From the NCBI RefSeq assembly GCF_042655435.1, contig NZ_JBHSMG010000001.1, positions 248,001-312,000 on the forward strand: DNA of 64,000 nt. The letters run 5' to 3'. Made by a program: the position numbers and the translations under genes. The notes beneath the pieces were generated by a model. That model did not search any database. It was not told the origin of the DNA and worked only from the letters and a program-made list of their open reading frames with translations. This document shows positions 26,463 through 34,809 of the stretch, in pieces (position 1 is the first letter of the stretch; each line of letters starts with the position of its first letter). This DNA is from Lysinimonas soli. Its GTDB lineage: Bacteria; Actinomycetota; Actinomycetes; Actinomycetales; Microbacteriaceae.

Positions 26463-26977
26463 GCGCCGTCGAGACCGAGGCGCGCCCGCGGCCGACGTCC
26501 GCCCGGGAGCGAGCGATCTGGGACATCGCGGCGACCGTCGTCGACCCCGAGGTTCCCGTACTCACGATCGAGGATCTCGGCGTTCTGCGCAGGGTGGTGC
26601 TCGACGGCGAGCAGGTCACCGTTGAGATCACGCCGACCTATTCCGGCTGTCCTGCCATCGATGCGATGCGGGACGACATCGTCGTCGCGCTGGCCCGGCA
26701 CGGTTACCCTGACGCCACGGTGAACGTGGTCCTCGCTCCGGCGTGGACGACCGAGTGGCTGAGCGATGATGGCCGCGCCAAGCTCGAGGCATTCGGGATT
26801 GCGCCGCCGGTCCCGCGTCGAACCGACGGCGGTGTCGACCTCGGGCTCGGCATTCGGTGCCCGCATTGCGGATCTCTGCACACCAGGGCCATCTCGGCAT
26901 TCGGATCGACCTCCTGCAAGGCGCTCTACGTGTGCCAGCGCTGCCAGGAGCCATTCGACTATTTCAAGCAGCACTGA
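26456..26977 (+). CDS. paaD: Phenylacetate-CoA oxygenase assembly protein PaaD
   Basis: A 173-residue protein with an N-terminal MIP18/DUF59 domain (about 15-100; DPEVPVLTIEDLGVLR and TPTYSGCPAIDAM) and a C-terminal zinc-ribbon-like segment with CPHCG and CQRCQ. PaaD is thought to help mature the iron centres of the epoxidase. ATG 26456 or GTG 26459 begins just inside the end of paaC. The next gene, paaE, starts 31 bases downstream. Confidence 0.93.
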   Translation: MVSAVETEARPRPTSARERAIWDIAATVVDPEVPVLTIEDLGVLRRVVLDGEQVTVEITPTYSGCPAIDAMRDDIVVALARHGYPDATVNVVLAPAWTTEWLSDDGRAKLEAFGIAPPVPRRTDGGVDLGLGIRCPHCGSLHTRAISAFGSTSCKALYVCQRCQEPFDYFKQH

Positions 26978-27008
26978 CTCACGCAGCCCCGACCTCAAGG
27001 ATCACCGA

Positions 27009-28112
27009 GTGACCACCACCCCGACGCGACGCCGCGCCCGCTTCCACACGTTGACCGTGTCCCAGGTGCGCCCGCTCACCGACGACGCGATCGAGGTGAC
27101 CCTGGCCGTCCCGCCGGAACTCGCGGGGAGCTACGACTACTCGCCCGGGCAGTACATCGCGATCCGGACCTCGTTGAACGGGGGTGAGGTTCGTCGCAGC
27201 TACTCGATCTGCCAGGCCCCCGTCGACGGAGAACTCAAGGTCGCCATCAAACGCGACCCCGGCGGCCTGTTCTCGACCTGGGCGGTGGAATCGCTAGCTG
27301 CGGGGATGGAGCTCGAGGTGATGAGCCCGGAAGGCCGATTCGTCTCGCAGATCGACCAGTCGGCCAGCAGCTTCGTCGGAATCGCAGCGGGTTCGGGGAT
27401 CACCCCCATGATGGCTCTGATCGAGAGCACTCTGGGTGCGTCACCGGGCAACCACTTCTCGCTGGTGTATTCCAATCGCACCGCAATGGACACGATGTTC
27501 GTCGATGAACTCGCCGATCTCAAGGATCGCTATCCGGATCGGCTCGCGCTCTACCACGTGCTCACGCGCGAGCGGCGCAGTTCCGAGCTGCTCTCCGGAA
27601 GGCTGGACGCCGACAAGTTCCGGAACATCCTCAGTTCCCTGATCCGGCCGAGCGACATCGACGAGTGGTTCATCTGCGGTCCATTCGATTTGGTTCAGTT
27701 GTGCCGTGACACCCTCGTGGAACTGGGAGTCGATGTCTCGGCGATTCGCTACGAACTCTTCACGACCGGCAGGCCCGATCGGCCCTCGGGTCAGTCCGGG
27801 CGGCCCGTGGTCCCCGTCGATGAGCGGGAAGTCCATACCATCACCTTCCGGCTGGATGGGACCACGGCCACCGTGACCAGCCCGGTGCACAGCAACGAGA
27901 GCATCTTGAACGCTGCCCTCCGGGTTCGCAGCGATGTGCCGTTCGCCTGCGCAGGCGGCGTCTGCGGAACATGCCGCGCGGCGCTCACCGACGGCACGGT
28001 CGAGATGCTGGAGAACTACGCCTTGGAGCCCGATGAACTCGAACGGGGCTACGTGCTCACCTGCCAGTCTGTTCCGACGAGCGAGAAGGTGTCGGTCGAC
28101 TACGACGTCTGA
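27009..28112 (+). CDS. paaE: 1,2-phenylacetyl-CoA epoxidase reductase subunit PaaE
   Basis: A 367-residue reductase delivering electrons from NADPH to the diiron site of PaaA. Residues 1 to about 245 form a ferredoxin-NADP reductase module (RRSYSICQAP for flavin, GSGITPMMALIES for NADPH). The C-terminal 90 residues form a plant-type 2Fe-2S domain with the Cys pattern CAGGVCGTC plus a final TCQ. GTG 27009 follows AAGGA. Longer in-frame starts upstream overlap paaD and are not credible. Confidence 0.95.
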   Translation: MTTTPTRRRARFHTLTVSQVRPLTDDAIEVTLAVPPELAGSYDYSPGQYIAIRTSLNGGEVRRSYSICQAPVDGELKVAIKRDPGGLFSTWAVESLAAGMELEVMSPEGRFVSQIDQSASSFVGIAAGSGITPMMALIESTLGASPGNHFSLVYSNRTAMDTMFVDELADLKDRYPDRLALYHVLTRERRSSELLSGRLDADKFRNILSSLIRPSDIDEWFICGPFDLVQLCRDTLVELGVDVSAIRYELFTTGRPDRPSGQSGRPVVPVDEREVHTITFRLDGTTATVTSPVHSNESILNAALRVRSDVPFACAGGVCGTCRAALTDGTVEMLENYALEPDELERGYVLTCQSVPTSEKVSVDYDV

Positions 28113-28133
28113 TCGACGGATCAAGGAGAGACC

Positions 28134-28910
28134 ATGACCGTGCACCTGACCGTGACCGACGGATATGCCGAGGTCGTACTTGATGACCCTGCCAAGCTCA
28201 ACGCCCTTGACGAGATCGCCATCGGCGAGCTGTCGGCGGCGTATCGCGAGGCGGCGGAACAGGGGGTGCGGGCGCTGATGCTCCGGGGGGAGGGGAGGGC
28301 GTTCTCTGCGGGGCGGGACATCTCGCATCTCGATCCGGCCACCGACGATGCGTACGGCTATCTCGACGGCGTCGTGACGCCGTTGCTCAAGCAGATCGCC
28401 GGCTTTCCCGCGCCGACCTTCGCGGCTGCCCACGGGGCCTGTCTCGGAGTCGGGTTGGGGCTGCTGATCGCCACCGACGTGGTGTACGTGGCGGATACGG
28501 CCAAGATCGGCTCGCCCTTCGCACAGCTCGGCGCGACTCTCGACTCCGGCGGGCACGCACTCTTCTTCGAGCGGTTGGGCGCCCATCGCGCCCTCGACCT
28601 GATCTACACGGCAGAGCTCATGACGGGTGCTGAGGCGGTGGCGGCGGGTCTGTTCAGCCGGGTCGTGTCCGAGGCAGAGCTCGCCGAGTTCACCCGGGCG
28701 CGGGCGCAGAAGGTGGCGCTCGGCGCCACGGCCGCATTCCTCGCGAGCAAGAGGCTGATCGCTCAACTCAGGGATGACAGGGTCGGGTTCTGGACCTCCT
28801 TGGCTGCGGAGAACGCCGCGCAAGGCGAACTCTGTCTGAGCGACGACTACCGCGAGGGGTTCGCGGCGTTCCAGCAGAAGCGCGCTCCGGTCTTCGGATC
28901 GGCGCGGTAA
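28134..28910 (+). CDS. paaG: Enoyl-CoA hydratase/isomerase, probable PaaG (epoxyphenylacetyl-CoA isomerase)
   Basis: A 258-residue crotonase-fold enzyme. SAGRDISHL near residues 59-67 and HGACLGVGLGLLIATDVVY near 100-118 form the CoA and oxyanion sites, and the Asp in GATLDSGGHALFF near 140 matches the catalytic Asp of PaaG. PaaG isomerises the ring epoxide to oxepin-CoA. GGAGAG precedes the ATG. It is the last gene of the paaABCDE unit and faces the 2-oxoacid dehydrogenase operon. Confidence 0.85.
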   Translation: MTVHLTVTDGYAEVVLDDPAKLNALDEIAIGELSAAYREAAEQGVRALMLRGEGRAFSAGRDISHLDPATDDAYGYLDGVVTPLLKQIAGFPAPTFAAAHGACLGVGLGLLIATDVVYVADTAKIGSPFAQLGATLDSGGHALFFERLGAHRALDLIYTAELMTGAEAVAAGLFSRVVSEAELAEFTRARAQKVALGATAAFLASKRLIAQLRDDRVGFWTSLAAENAAQGELCLSDDYREGFAAFQQKRAPVFGSAR

Positions 28911-28966
28911 GACGGCGTCGCCCTGAGGTTCCCTGCTGTACGCAGGTGCTGACTTCGTACTGTCTG

Positions 28967-30340
28967 CTAAAGGTTTCCGAGCAACAAGAGCGGCTCTTCG
29001 ATGCAGCGTGCGACATAGCTCAGAAACCCTGAGGCGATCCCGCCGTCGCACACTCGGTGATCGAAGACGAAGGAGAGCGTGACCACCTTGCGCGGCACGA
29101 TCTGGCCGTTAAGCACCCAGGGGCGATCGATGATGCGACCGATCCCGAGCATGGCGACCTCGGGGAAGTTGATGATCGGGGTCGACCCGTCAACGCCGAA
29201 GCCACCGTAGTTGTTGAGGGTGAACGTGCCCCCGCTCAGTGCCGAGGGGGCATATTCGCCCTTCTCGGATGCGGCGACGAGGGTTGCGACTTGGTCTCTG
29301 AGTTCTCGAGTGGTGAGCTCGTGGGCGTTGTGGATGACCGGCACCATGAGCCCGCGAGGGGTCTGCGCGGCGATTCCGAGGTTGATGGCGCCGTGCTGCA
29401 CGATCTCGTTGCTCGCGTCATCGAGCGAGGAGTTGAGCACCGGAAACTGCTTGAGACCTGCCACGGTGAAGCGTGCGATCAGCGAGGTGAGACTGAAGCG
29501 CTCGCCGGTCGAGTTCTGCAGGCGCTCCTTGGCGGAGAACAACTCCGTCGCATCGACGTCGAGCCAGATCGTCGCCTCGGGAACGATCCGGCGCGACTCG
29601 CTCAGCCGGGATGCGATCAGCTTTCGCATGCCGGTGAGAGGAATGCGGATGTCGTGGGCCCCGAGCAGTTCGTGGGCCAATGCGGGGGCGGTCTCGGCCG
29701 CGGTCGGCGTAGCGAGTGCGGCGATGGCCGACTCGACGTCGTCGCGGCGGACGAGAGACCCGGGCCCGGAGCCCAGCAGGTGGCTGGCGTCGAAACCGTT
29801 CGATCGGGCAAGGCGTCGCACCAGAGGCGACACGACCGGGGAGCGCCGCGTGAGATCGAGAAGGCCGTCCCGGGCGGAACTCGCGGGATCGGAGGCAGTG
29901 CGAGCGCCGAACCGACCTCCCGCCGGGCGCTTCAGTCGCACGCTCGGCTCGCGGGTTCCGTAACCGACCAAGACGGCGCCGGACCCGGACGACGGTGCCT
30001 CCTCACGGAGCGCAGTGCCAGGGACCAGGTCGGCGAGTTCGGGGGACGGCTCGTGTTCGGAGGTCGGCCCAGAAGCCGTCGGCGGGATGCCCAGCGCCGC
30101 GTCAATGGAGCTAATGGTCAATAGGGGGGAGCCCTTCGCGACCACGTCGCCTTGCGCCGCGTCCAGTCGCTCGACCCGGCCTCCGTAGGGCGAGGGGAGC
30201 TCCACGACCGACTTCGCTGATTCGACTTCGACCACCAGCTGATCGATCTCGATGACGTCTCCGGGGGCGACCAGCCAGGTGACCACCTCGGCCTCGGTCA
30301 GCCCCTCGCCCAGGTCGGGAAGGAGGAACTGCTTCGACAT
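28967..30340 (-). CDS. bkdC: 2-oxoacid dehydrogenase E2 (dihydrolipoamide acyltransferase)
   Basis: A 457-residue E2 with one N-terminal lipoyl domain (DLGEGLTEAEV; lipoyl-Lys in VESAKSVVELPSP near residue 42), a peripheral-subunit-binding domain near 165-200 (SPLVRRLARSNGFDASHLLGSG) and a C-terminal catalytic domain ending with the active-site motif FDHRVCDGG. ATG 30340 gives the standard MSKQFLLPDLGEG start; ATG 30352 is an alternative overlapping the E1beta stop. It is the last gene of the E1alpha-E1beta-E2 operon. The Lrp-type neighbour favours branched-chain over pyruvate specificity. Confidence 0.87.
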   Translation of the reverse strand: MSKQFLLPDLGEGLTEAEVVTWLVAPGDVIEIDQLVVEVESAKSVVELPSPYGGRVERLDAAQGDVVAKGSPLLTISSIDAALGIPPTASGPTSEHEPSPELADLVPGTALREEAPSSGSGAVLVGYGTREPSVRLKRPAGGRFGARTASDPASSARDGLLDLTRRSPVVSPLVRRLARSNGFDASHLLGSGPGSLVRRDDVESAIAALATPTAAETAPALAHELLGAHDIRIPLTGMRKLIASRLSESRRIVPEATIWLDVDATELFSAKERLQNSTGERFSLTSLIARFTVAGLKQFPVLNSSLDDASNEIVQHGAINLGIAAQTPRGLMVPVIHNAHELTTRELRDQVATLVAASEKGEYAPSALSGGTFTLNNYGGFGVDGSTPIINFPEVAMLGIGRIIDRPWVLNGQIVPRKVVTLSFVFDHRVCDGGIASGFLSYVARCIEEPLLLLGNL

Positions 30341-30345
30341 GTCGT

Positions 30346-31368
30346 TCACCATTCCCAGGTGTCCAGCGCCGCCAGGACGCGCTCCGGGGTCGGCAGGTAG
30401 TGCTCCTCGAGTTTGGGCGACGGGTAGGGGATGTCGAACCCGGTGACGCGCAGGATGGGGGCCGAAAGATGAAAGAACTCGTGCTCGGTCAGACGTGCAG
30501 CCACCTCGGCGCCGTATCCGCCGAACTGGGCCGCCTCGTGGATGACCGCGGCTCGTGATGTCTTGCGGACAGACGCTCCCACCGTCTCGTCGTCGAAGGG
30601 CGAGAGGCTGCGGAGGTCGACGACTTCGATGGACAGGCCCTCGGCCGCTCCGAGTTCCGCTGTCTCGAGTGCGGTCTTCACAGTTGGCCCGTATGCGATC
30701 AGGGTGACGTCGGAGCCCGATCGAAGCACCTGTGCACGGCCCATAGGGGCGGTTGTCACCGGGAGCGCAACCTCGTCTTTCGCCCAATACCGGCTTTTCG
30801 GTTCGAGGAAGATGATGGGATCGTCGCTGGCGATGGCCTCTCGCAGCATCGAGTACGCGTCAGCCGGGTTGGAAGGGGTGACGACGGTGAGTCCCGGCGT
30901 GTGAGTCCAGTAGGCCTCCGAGGAGTCGGAATGATGCTCGACTCCGCCGATGGCTCCCGCGTACGGGATGCGGATCACGATCGGCAGCCTGATCCTGCCT
31001 TTCGTGCGGTTGGCCATCTTCGCCAGATGCGAGGTGATCTGTTCGAAGGCTGGGTAGCTGAAGGCGTCGAACTGCATCTCGACGACCGGGCGCAAGCCGT
31101 ACATCGCCATGCCGATCGCCGTTCCAACGATTCCGGACTCGGCCAGCGGCGAGTCCCAGACGCGGGCTTCGCCGAACGCGGCGCTGAGCGAATCGGTCAC
31201 CCGGAACACGCCGCCGAGCGGCCCGACGTCTTCTCCGAACACGACGACATTCGCGTCGTCGGCGAGGGCATCGCGGAGCGCTGCGTTGAGCGCCCCGGCG
31301 ATGCTGATGGTGGTCCTGCGCTCGGTGGCCGGAGCCGCCGCGGCGCGCACGTCCTCGGTGATGGTCAT
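30346..31368 (-). CDS. bkdB: 2-oxoacid dehydrogenase E1 beta subunit
   Basis: A 340-residue transketolase-like subunit with VFGEDVGPLGGVFRVT near residues 46-61, the core around ADAYSMLREAI, and a C-terminal transketolase domain (SIEVVDLRSLSPFDDETV). It pairs with E1alpha to form the ThDP-dependent decarboxylase. ATG 31368 overlaps the E1alpha stop by four bases. The same frame stays open upstream to 31620, but that stretch is shadow coding over E1alpha. Confidence 0.9.
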   Translation of the reverse strand: MTITEDVRAAAAPATERRTTISIAGALNAALRDALADDANVVVFGEDVGPLGGVFRVTDSLSAAFGEARVWDSPLAESGIVGTAIGMAMYGLRPVVEMQFDAFSYPAFEQITSHLAKMANRTKGRIRLPIVIRIPYAGAIGGVEHHSDSSEAYWTHTPGLTVVTPSNPADAYSMLREAIASDDPIIFLEPKSRYWAKDEVALPVTTAPMGRAQVLRSGSDVTLIAYGPTVKTALETAELGAAEGLSIEVVDLRSLSPFDDETVGASVRKTSRAAVIHEAAQFGGYGAEVAARLTEHEFFHLSAPILRVTGFDIPYPSPKLEEHYLPTPERVLAALDTWEW

Positions 31369-32468
31369 GCCGCGCCCTCCGAATGGGCGAGCTCGTGCGC
31401 GAGGAAGGCGCGCTGCTCGCGAAGGGCTGGACGCTCCGCAGCGTAGACATGGTCGAAGAGTTCGAGCGGATCGAGCACCGCATCGGTGTTCATCGCGTCT
31501 CGAGTTCGTTCGGCCAGCTCCTCGGCGGCGTCCATGATCTCGGCGCGCACGGTATCCGTCAAGGCGCCGATCTCGGTGAGGTACGTCGCGAGGCGCTCGA
31601 TGGGGTCGAGCGCCCGCCACTCTGCCTCCTCGGACTTTCCGCGGTAGCGGGTCGGGTCATCGGAGTTGGTGTGCGCCTCGATGCGGTAGGTCAGCCCCTC
31701 GATCATGGTGGGACCGTGCCCCGCGCGCGCGTTCTCGATGGCGGCGCGGACCACCGCGTACATGGCGGCGACATCGTTGCCGTCGACGTAGTAGCCGGGC
31801 ATCCCATACCCGATGGCCCTGTCAGCCAAGGTGCGGGCATGCGTCTGCTTCGCGACGGGGACACTGATCGCCCAGTGATTGTTCTGGATGACGAAGACGG
31901 CAGGCGCGGCCCACACCGACGCGAAGTTGAAGGCTTCATGGGCGTCGCCTTCACTGGTCGATCCATCGCCCAGGAAGGTGACCGCGACCGCGTCGTCGCC
32001 CCGGAGCTTGGCCGCAGTTGCGAGCCCGACCGCGTGAAGAGCTTGAGTCGCGAGCGGGGTCGACTGCGGCGCGATCTTGTGGACGTTGGGATCGAATCCG
32101 GTGTGCCAGTCGCCCCGGAAGAACGCCAGGATCTCGACCGGGCTGACTCCGCGGCTGAGGAGGGCGATGGTGTCGCGGTAGGTGGGGAACAGCCAATCAT
32201 TCCCACTCATGGCGGCGACCGTGGCGATCTCGCACCCTTCCTGCCCCAGCGCGGAGGGGTAGGTCGCGAGACGCCCCTGACGGGTCAAGGCGGTCACCTG
32301 AGCGTCGAAGCGACGCGCGAGCACCATGTCGCGGTACAGGCGAAGGAGGATCTCGACATCCGGAAGCGCGAAGCCAGCCGTCCGCTTTCCCTTCACCGCC
32401 GTGCCTTTCGGGTCGATCAGGCGAATGGGCATTTCCGTGGGACGGACCGGGCCGGCGACATCGCTCAT
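31365..32468 (-). CDS. bkdA: 2-oxoacid dehydrogenase E1 alpha subunit
   Basis: A 367-residue ThDP-binding subunit. The motif GDGSTSEGDAHEAFNFASVWAAPAVFVIQNN near residues 165-196 is the classic GDG...NN diphosphate site, and the phospho-loop region is YRIEAHTNSDDPTRYRGKSE. First gene of the E1alpha-E1beta-E2 operon and divergent from nothing; an Lrp-type regulator on the same strand lies 105 bases upstream. No E3 is encoded here, so the complex must borrow a dihydrolipoamide dehydrogenase from elsewhere. Confidence 0.9.
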   Translation of the reverse strand: MSDVAGPVRPTEMPIRLIDPKGTAVKGKRTAGFALPDVEILLRLYRDMVLARRFDAQVTALTRQGRLATYPSALGQEGCEIATVAAMSGNDWLFPTYRDTIALLSRGVSPVEILAFFRGDWHTGFDPNVHKIAPQSTPLATQALHAVGLATAAKLRGDDAVAVTFLGDGSTSEGDAHEAFNFASVWAAPAVFVIQNNHWAISVPVAKQTHARTLADRAIGYGMPGYYVDGNDVAAMYAVVRAAIENARAGHGPTMIEGLTYRIEAHTNSDDPTRYRGKSEEAEWRALDPIERLATYLTEIGALTDTVRAEIMDAAEELAERTRDAMNTDAVLDPLELFDHVYAAERPALREQRAFLAHELAHSEGAA

Positions 32469-32573
32469 GCAGTCATGTTCGTGGAACGCGACGGTGCGCG
32501 CGATGGACCGCGGGCAGGTCGGAACATATGGCTGCGCTCTCGTGAAAAGCGATCCATTCGTCCCGTTATCGGG

Positions 32574-33044
32574 CTAAGCGAAGGGCCAATGGTCCTGAGC
32601 CACACCGGGTGCTGTGCCGTCACGCGAGTCCAGCACGACGTGCGACCGCGTCGACAGCACACCCGGCATCGTGTTGATCTGGTGCATGATCACGTCGCTG
32701 AGACGGTCGTTATCGGGTGCGCTGACGGTGATCACGAAATCGATGTCGCCGCTCACGGCCAGAACGTTCTCGACAAACGGCAACTCCGCGAGTGAGCGGG
32801 CGATCTCGGGCCAGGGGATGCCCCCGACGGTGACGATGACAATGGCGGTGACGTTGAGGCCCAGGGCCTTCCGGTCCACCTTCGCCGTGAAGCTCGTGAG
32901 CACCCCGGACTCGATCAGGCGACGCATCCGCGTGTTCGCCGCGGTCCGTGAGATGTGCACGCGTTCGGCGATAGCGCGCACGGAGAGCCGCGAGTCCTGA
33001 CTCAGCGCGGAGATGATCGCACGGTCAGTGCGGTCTAGTGGCAT
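32574..33044 (-). CDS. Lrp/AsnC family transcriptional regulator
   Basis: A 156-residue feast/famine regulator. An N-terminal HTH spans residues 1-60 (DRAIISALSQDSRLSVRAIAERVHISRTAANTRMRRL region) and a RAM/AsnC effector domain follows (about 65-145), with IVIVTVGGI and the VSGDIDFVITVSAPD strand. It sits just upstream of the E1alpha gene on the same strand. In several bacteria an Lrp-type protein (BkdR) controls the branched-chain oxoacid dehydrogenase, so the same role is likely here. Confidence 0.87.
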   Translation of the reverse strand: MPLDRTDRAIISALSQDSRLSVRAIAERVHISRTAANTRMRRLIESGVLTSFTAKVDRKALGLNVTAIVIVTVGGIPWPEIARSLAELPFVENVLAVSGDIDFVITVSAPDNDRLSDVIMHQINTMPGVLSTRSHVVLDSRDGTAPGVAQDHWPFA

Positions 33045-33118
33045 GGCTCACTCGGAGCCCCGGCAAGCTCTGCGAATCGACTCATGGTGGCGACTAGCCT
33101 ACGGCGCATGGCGGCTCG

Positions 33119-33523
33119 TCAACCCACGTTTCGGCCTTCCCCTGTCTGCTCGGCGCCGGCCTCTGATTCCCGGGCGTCGATCCAGTGATTGCTCCATGAC
33201 GCGATCGCCTCGAGGATCGGTGACAGTTCAAGGCCGACCTCGGTCAAGCCATAACGAATCTCCACCGGCCGAGCATTCGCCACCTCGCGGAACACGACCC
33301 CGGCATCCTCGAGCTCCCGGAGGCGCTGGGTCAGCATCGTGTCGGTGATCCCTGGGATTCCGCTTCTGAGTTCGGTAAATCGCGTGGTTCCGGCCAAGAG
33401 GGCCTGAAGGATGACCCCGTTCCAGCGCCGTCCGATGAGCTCGACGGCGGCGTGATAGCTCGGGCAGACGGCAAGACGCAGGTTCTTGGCGCCGCCGGAG
33501 TTCATTGGAGCTATAGTATTCAT
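33119..33523 (-). CDS. HxlR family winged-helix regulator
   Basis: A 134-residue MarR-like protein of the HxlR family: VELIGRRWNGVILQALLAGTTRFTELRSGIPGITDTMLTQRLRELEDAGVV covers the DNA-binding helices, and PVEIRYGLTEVGLELSPIL forms the wing. ATG 33523 or 33505 is the likely start; the open frame continues further upstream but overlaps the divergent gene. It diverges from the DUF1579-like gene at 33567 across only 43 bases of AT-rich DNA. HxlR proteins usually sense electrophiles, quinones or redox change. Confidence 0.87.
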   Translation of the reverse strand: MNTIAPMNSGGAKNLRLAVCPSYHAAVELIGRRWNGVILQALLAGTTRFTELRSGIPGITDTMLTQRLRELEDAGVVFREVANARPVEIRYGLTEVGLELSPILEAIASWSNHWIDARESEAGAEQTGEGRNVG

Positions 33524-33525
33524 AT

Positions 33526-33546
33526 CAACTACTAATTCCTTAGTTG
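33526..33546. promoter_or_regulatory. Inverted repeat in the HxlR divergent promoter
   Basis: CAACTA (33526-33531) and TAGTTG (33541-33546) form 6-bp arms with a 9-nt AT-rich spacer. The repeat lies between the HxlR start (33523) and the divergent start at 33567. A further CAACTAT occurs at 33563, touching that start codon. The site is a plausible HxlR operator. Confidence 0.5.
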
Positions 33547-33566
33547 CAATAGCGATTGGATCAACT

Positions 33567-34064
33567 ATGCCTGTGGACAATGATACTGACGGAACCCCTG
33601 TCTCCCGCCTGCGCGAACTCGACTTCTTTCTCGGTCGATGGAGTGCGACCGGCGAATTCCATGCCACGCCGTTCGGGGCGCGCAAGCCCGTCGAGATGCG
33701 GATCACCGGCACCTCAGAGGACCGTGGCATGTGGACCGTGATCCGGACGGAGGAGTTGGCGACGGACGCCAACTCGGCGCCACTGACGGCACGGTATCTC
33801 TGGGGCTACGACGCGGTGGCTGACGAGTTCGTCGCGGAGTGGTTCGACAGCAACGGGGGACGGGCGACTCAGCGCTCGAGCGGATGGGATGGCGAGTCGC
33901 TGGTCTTCCTCGGCACGATGACGGTGGGCGGCTTCACGGTTCCACTTCGCGACAGTTTCAAGCGCAAGAGCCCGTCGGAGTACTCCCACTTCGGCGAGAC
34001 CGACCTCGGGGAAGGCTGGATCACCGTCGACGACGAGGCCGTTGTCCGAGCGCCCGAGAAGTAG
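33567..34064 (+). CDS. DUF1579-like small protein
   Basis: A 165-residue protein beginning with a RELDFFLGRWSATGEFHATPFG segment and ending WITVDDEAVVRAP. The pattern of beta strands with FFLGRW near the start resembles DUF1579/lipocalin-like proteins of unknown function. No signal peptide or membrane segment is visible. It is divergent from the HxlR regulator, probably its direct target, and is followed 37 bases later by a YcaC-like hydrolase. Function unknown. Confidence 0.7.
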   Translation: MPVDNDTDGTPVSRLRELDFFLGRWSATGEFHATPFGARKPVEMRITGTSEDRGMWTVIRTEELATDANSAPLTARYLWGYDAVADEFVAEWFDSNGGRATQRSSGWDGESLVFLGTMTVGGFTVPLRDSFKRKSPSEYSHFGETDLGEGWITVDDEAVVRAPEK

Positions 34065-34101
34065 CTCTTCTGATAACGACAAGAATAGGGAAGGTACGAA
34101 G

Positions 34102-34752
34102 TTGAATCTGGAACCCCTCACGCCTGACGACACGACGATCATCATGATCGATCATGCGGTCGGCTTTGCGAACATCCTCCGGTCTCACGACCTGCCGCTG
34201 CACCTCAACAACGTAGTGGGGCTTGCGAAGGTGGCGGTCACCTTCGGCACAGGGTTGGTGGTGACGAACGGCGAACCCAGCAAGCCGTCCGGTGGCCTGT
34301 ATCCGCAATTGCTCGAGGTCATCGGCGATCATCCGGTCATTGAACGCGGGGGCAACTTCAATTGCTTCCTCGACAAAGCATTCGCCGAGACCGTCGAGGC
34401 GACTGGTCGGCGCAGGCTCGCCATCGCGGGAATCTCGACCGAGGGATGCGTGCTGCAGACAGTGCTCGGCGCGCTGAGGCTGAGCTACGAGGTGTACGTG
34501 GTCGCCGATGCGTCGGCGAGTCTCACTCTCGAGACGCACAGCACGGCCGTGGCGCGGATGACGCAGGCGGGCGCAACGCCGGTGACCTGGTTCTCTCTCG
34601 CCGGCGAGTTCACGGTCGATCATCGGAGTGCGTACGGCCCCCTCAACCAGAGGCTGATGCGGGAGCACGTCCCGTCAATGGCGATGGGCGCGGCGGTGTA
34701 TTTCGGCGCTCAGGCTGAGGCGCGCCGTGCCGACGCCGCATCGAATCTCTGA
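34102..34752 (+). CDS. Isochorismatase-like hydrolase, YcaC group
   Basis: A 216-residue cysteine hydrolase. The catalytic Asp is in IIMIDHAVGF (residue 17) and the nucleophile Cys in AGISTEGCVLQTVLGAL (residue 116), as in YcaC-type proteins; the matching loop reads ERGGNFNCFLDKAF. The catalytic Lys usual in isochorismatases is not obvious at its normal place. I chose TTG 34102 because GGGAAGG (34088-34094) lies at proper distance; the frame stays open to ATG 34042 inside the previous gene. Substrate unknown. Confidence 0.75.
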   Translation: MNLEPLTPDDTTIIMIDHAVGFANILRSHDLPLHLNNVVGLAKVAVTFGTGLVVTNGEPSKPSGGLYPQLLEVIGDHPVIERGGNFNCFLDKAFAETVEATGRRRLAIAGISTEGCVLQTVLGALRLSYEVYVVADASASLTLETHSTAVARMTQAGATPVTWFSLAGEFTVDHRSAYGPLNQRLMREHVPSMAMGAAVYFGAQAEARRADAASNL

Positions 34753-34782
34753 TTGACTCTGACTCAAACTCAATGGTAATGT
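34753..34782 (+). promoter_or_regulatory. Promoter of the berberine-bridge-type oxidoreductase operon
   Basis: TTGACT (34753-34758) and TAATGT (34777-34782) are separated by 18 bases and lie just upstream of the AAGGAGG ribosome-binding site and ATG 34810. The spacer contains repeated GACTC/AACTC units that might bind a regulator. Both boxes resemble the primary sigma-factor consensus. Confidence 0.5.
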
Positions 34783-34809
34783 CCCCCTGTCGTCAAGGAG
34801 GTCGGCACC

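Noticed and set aside
28932..28946. CCTGC/GCAGG hairpin between paaG and the E2 gene
   Set aside because: Only a 5-bp stem; too weak to call a terminator.
27441..29051. Minus-strand open frame of 536 codons over paaE/paaG
   Set aside because: Antisense to paaE and paaG, both of which have complete catalytic motifs; no recognisable protein features.
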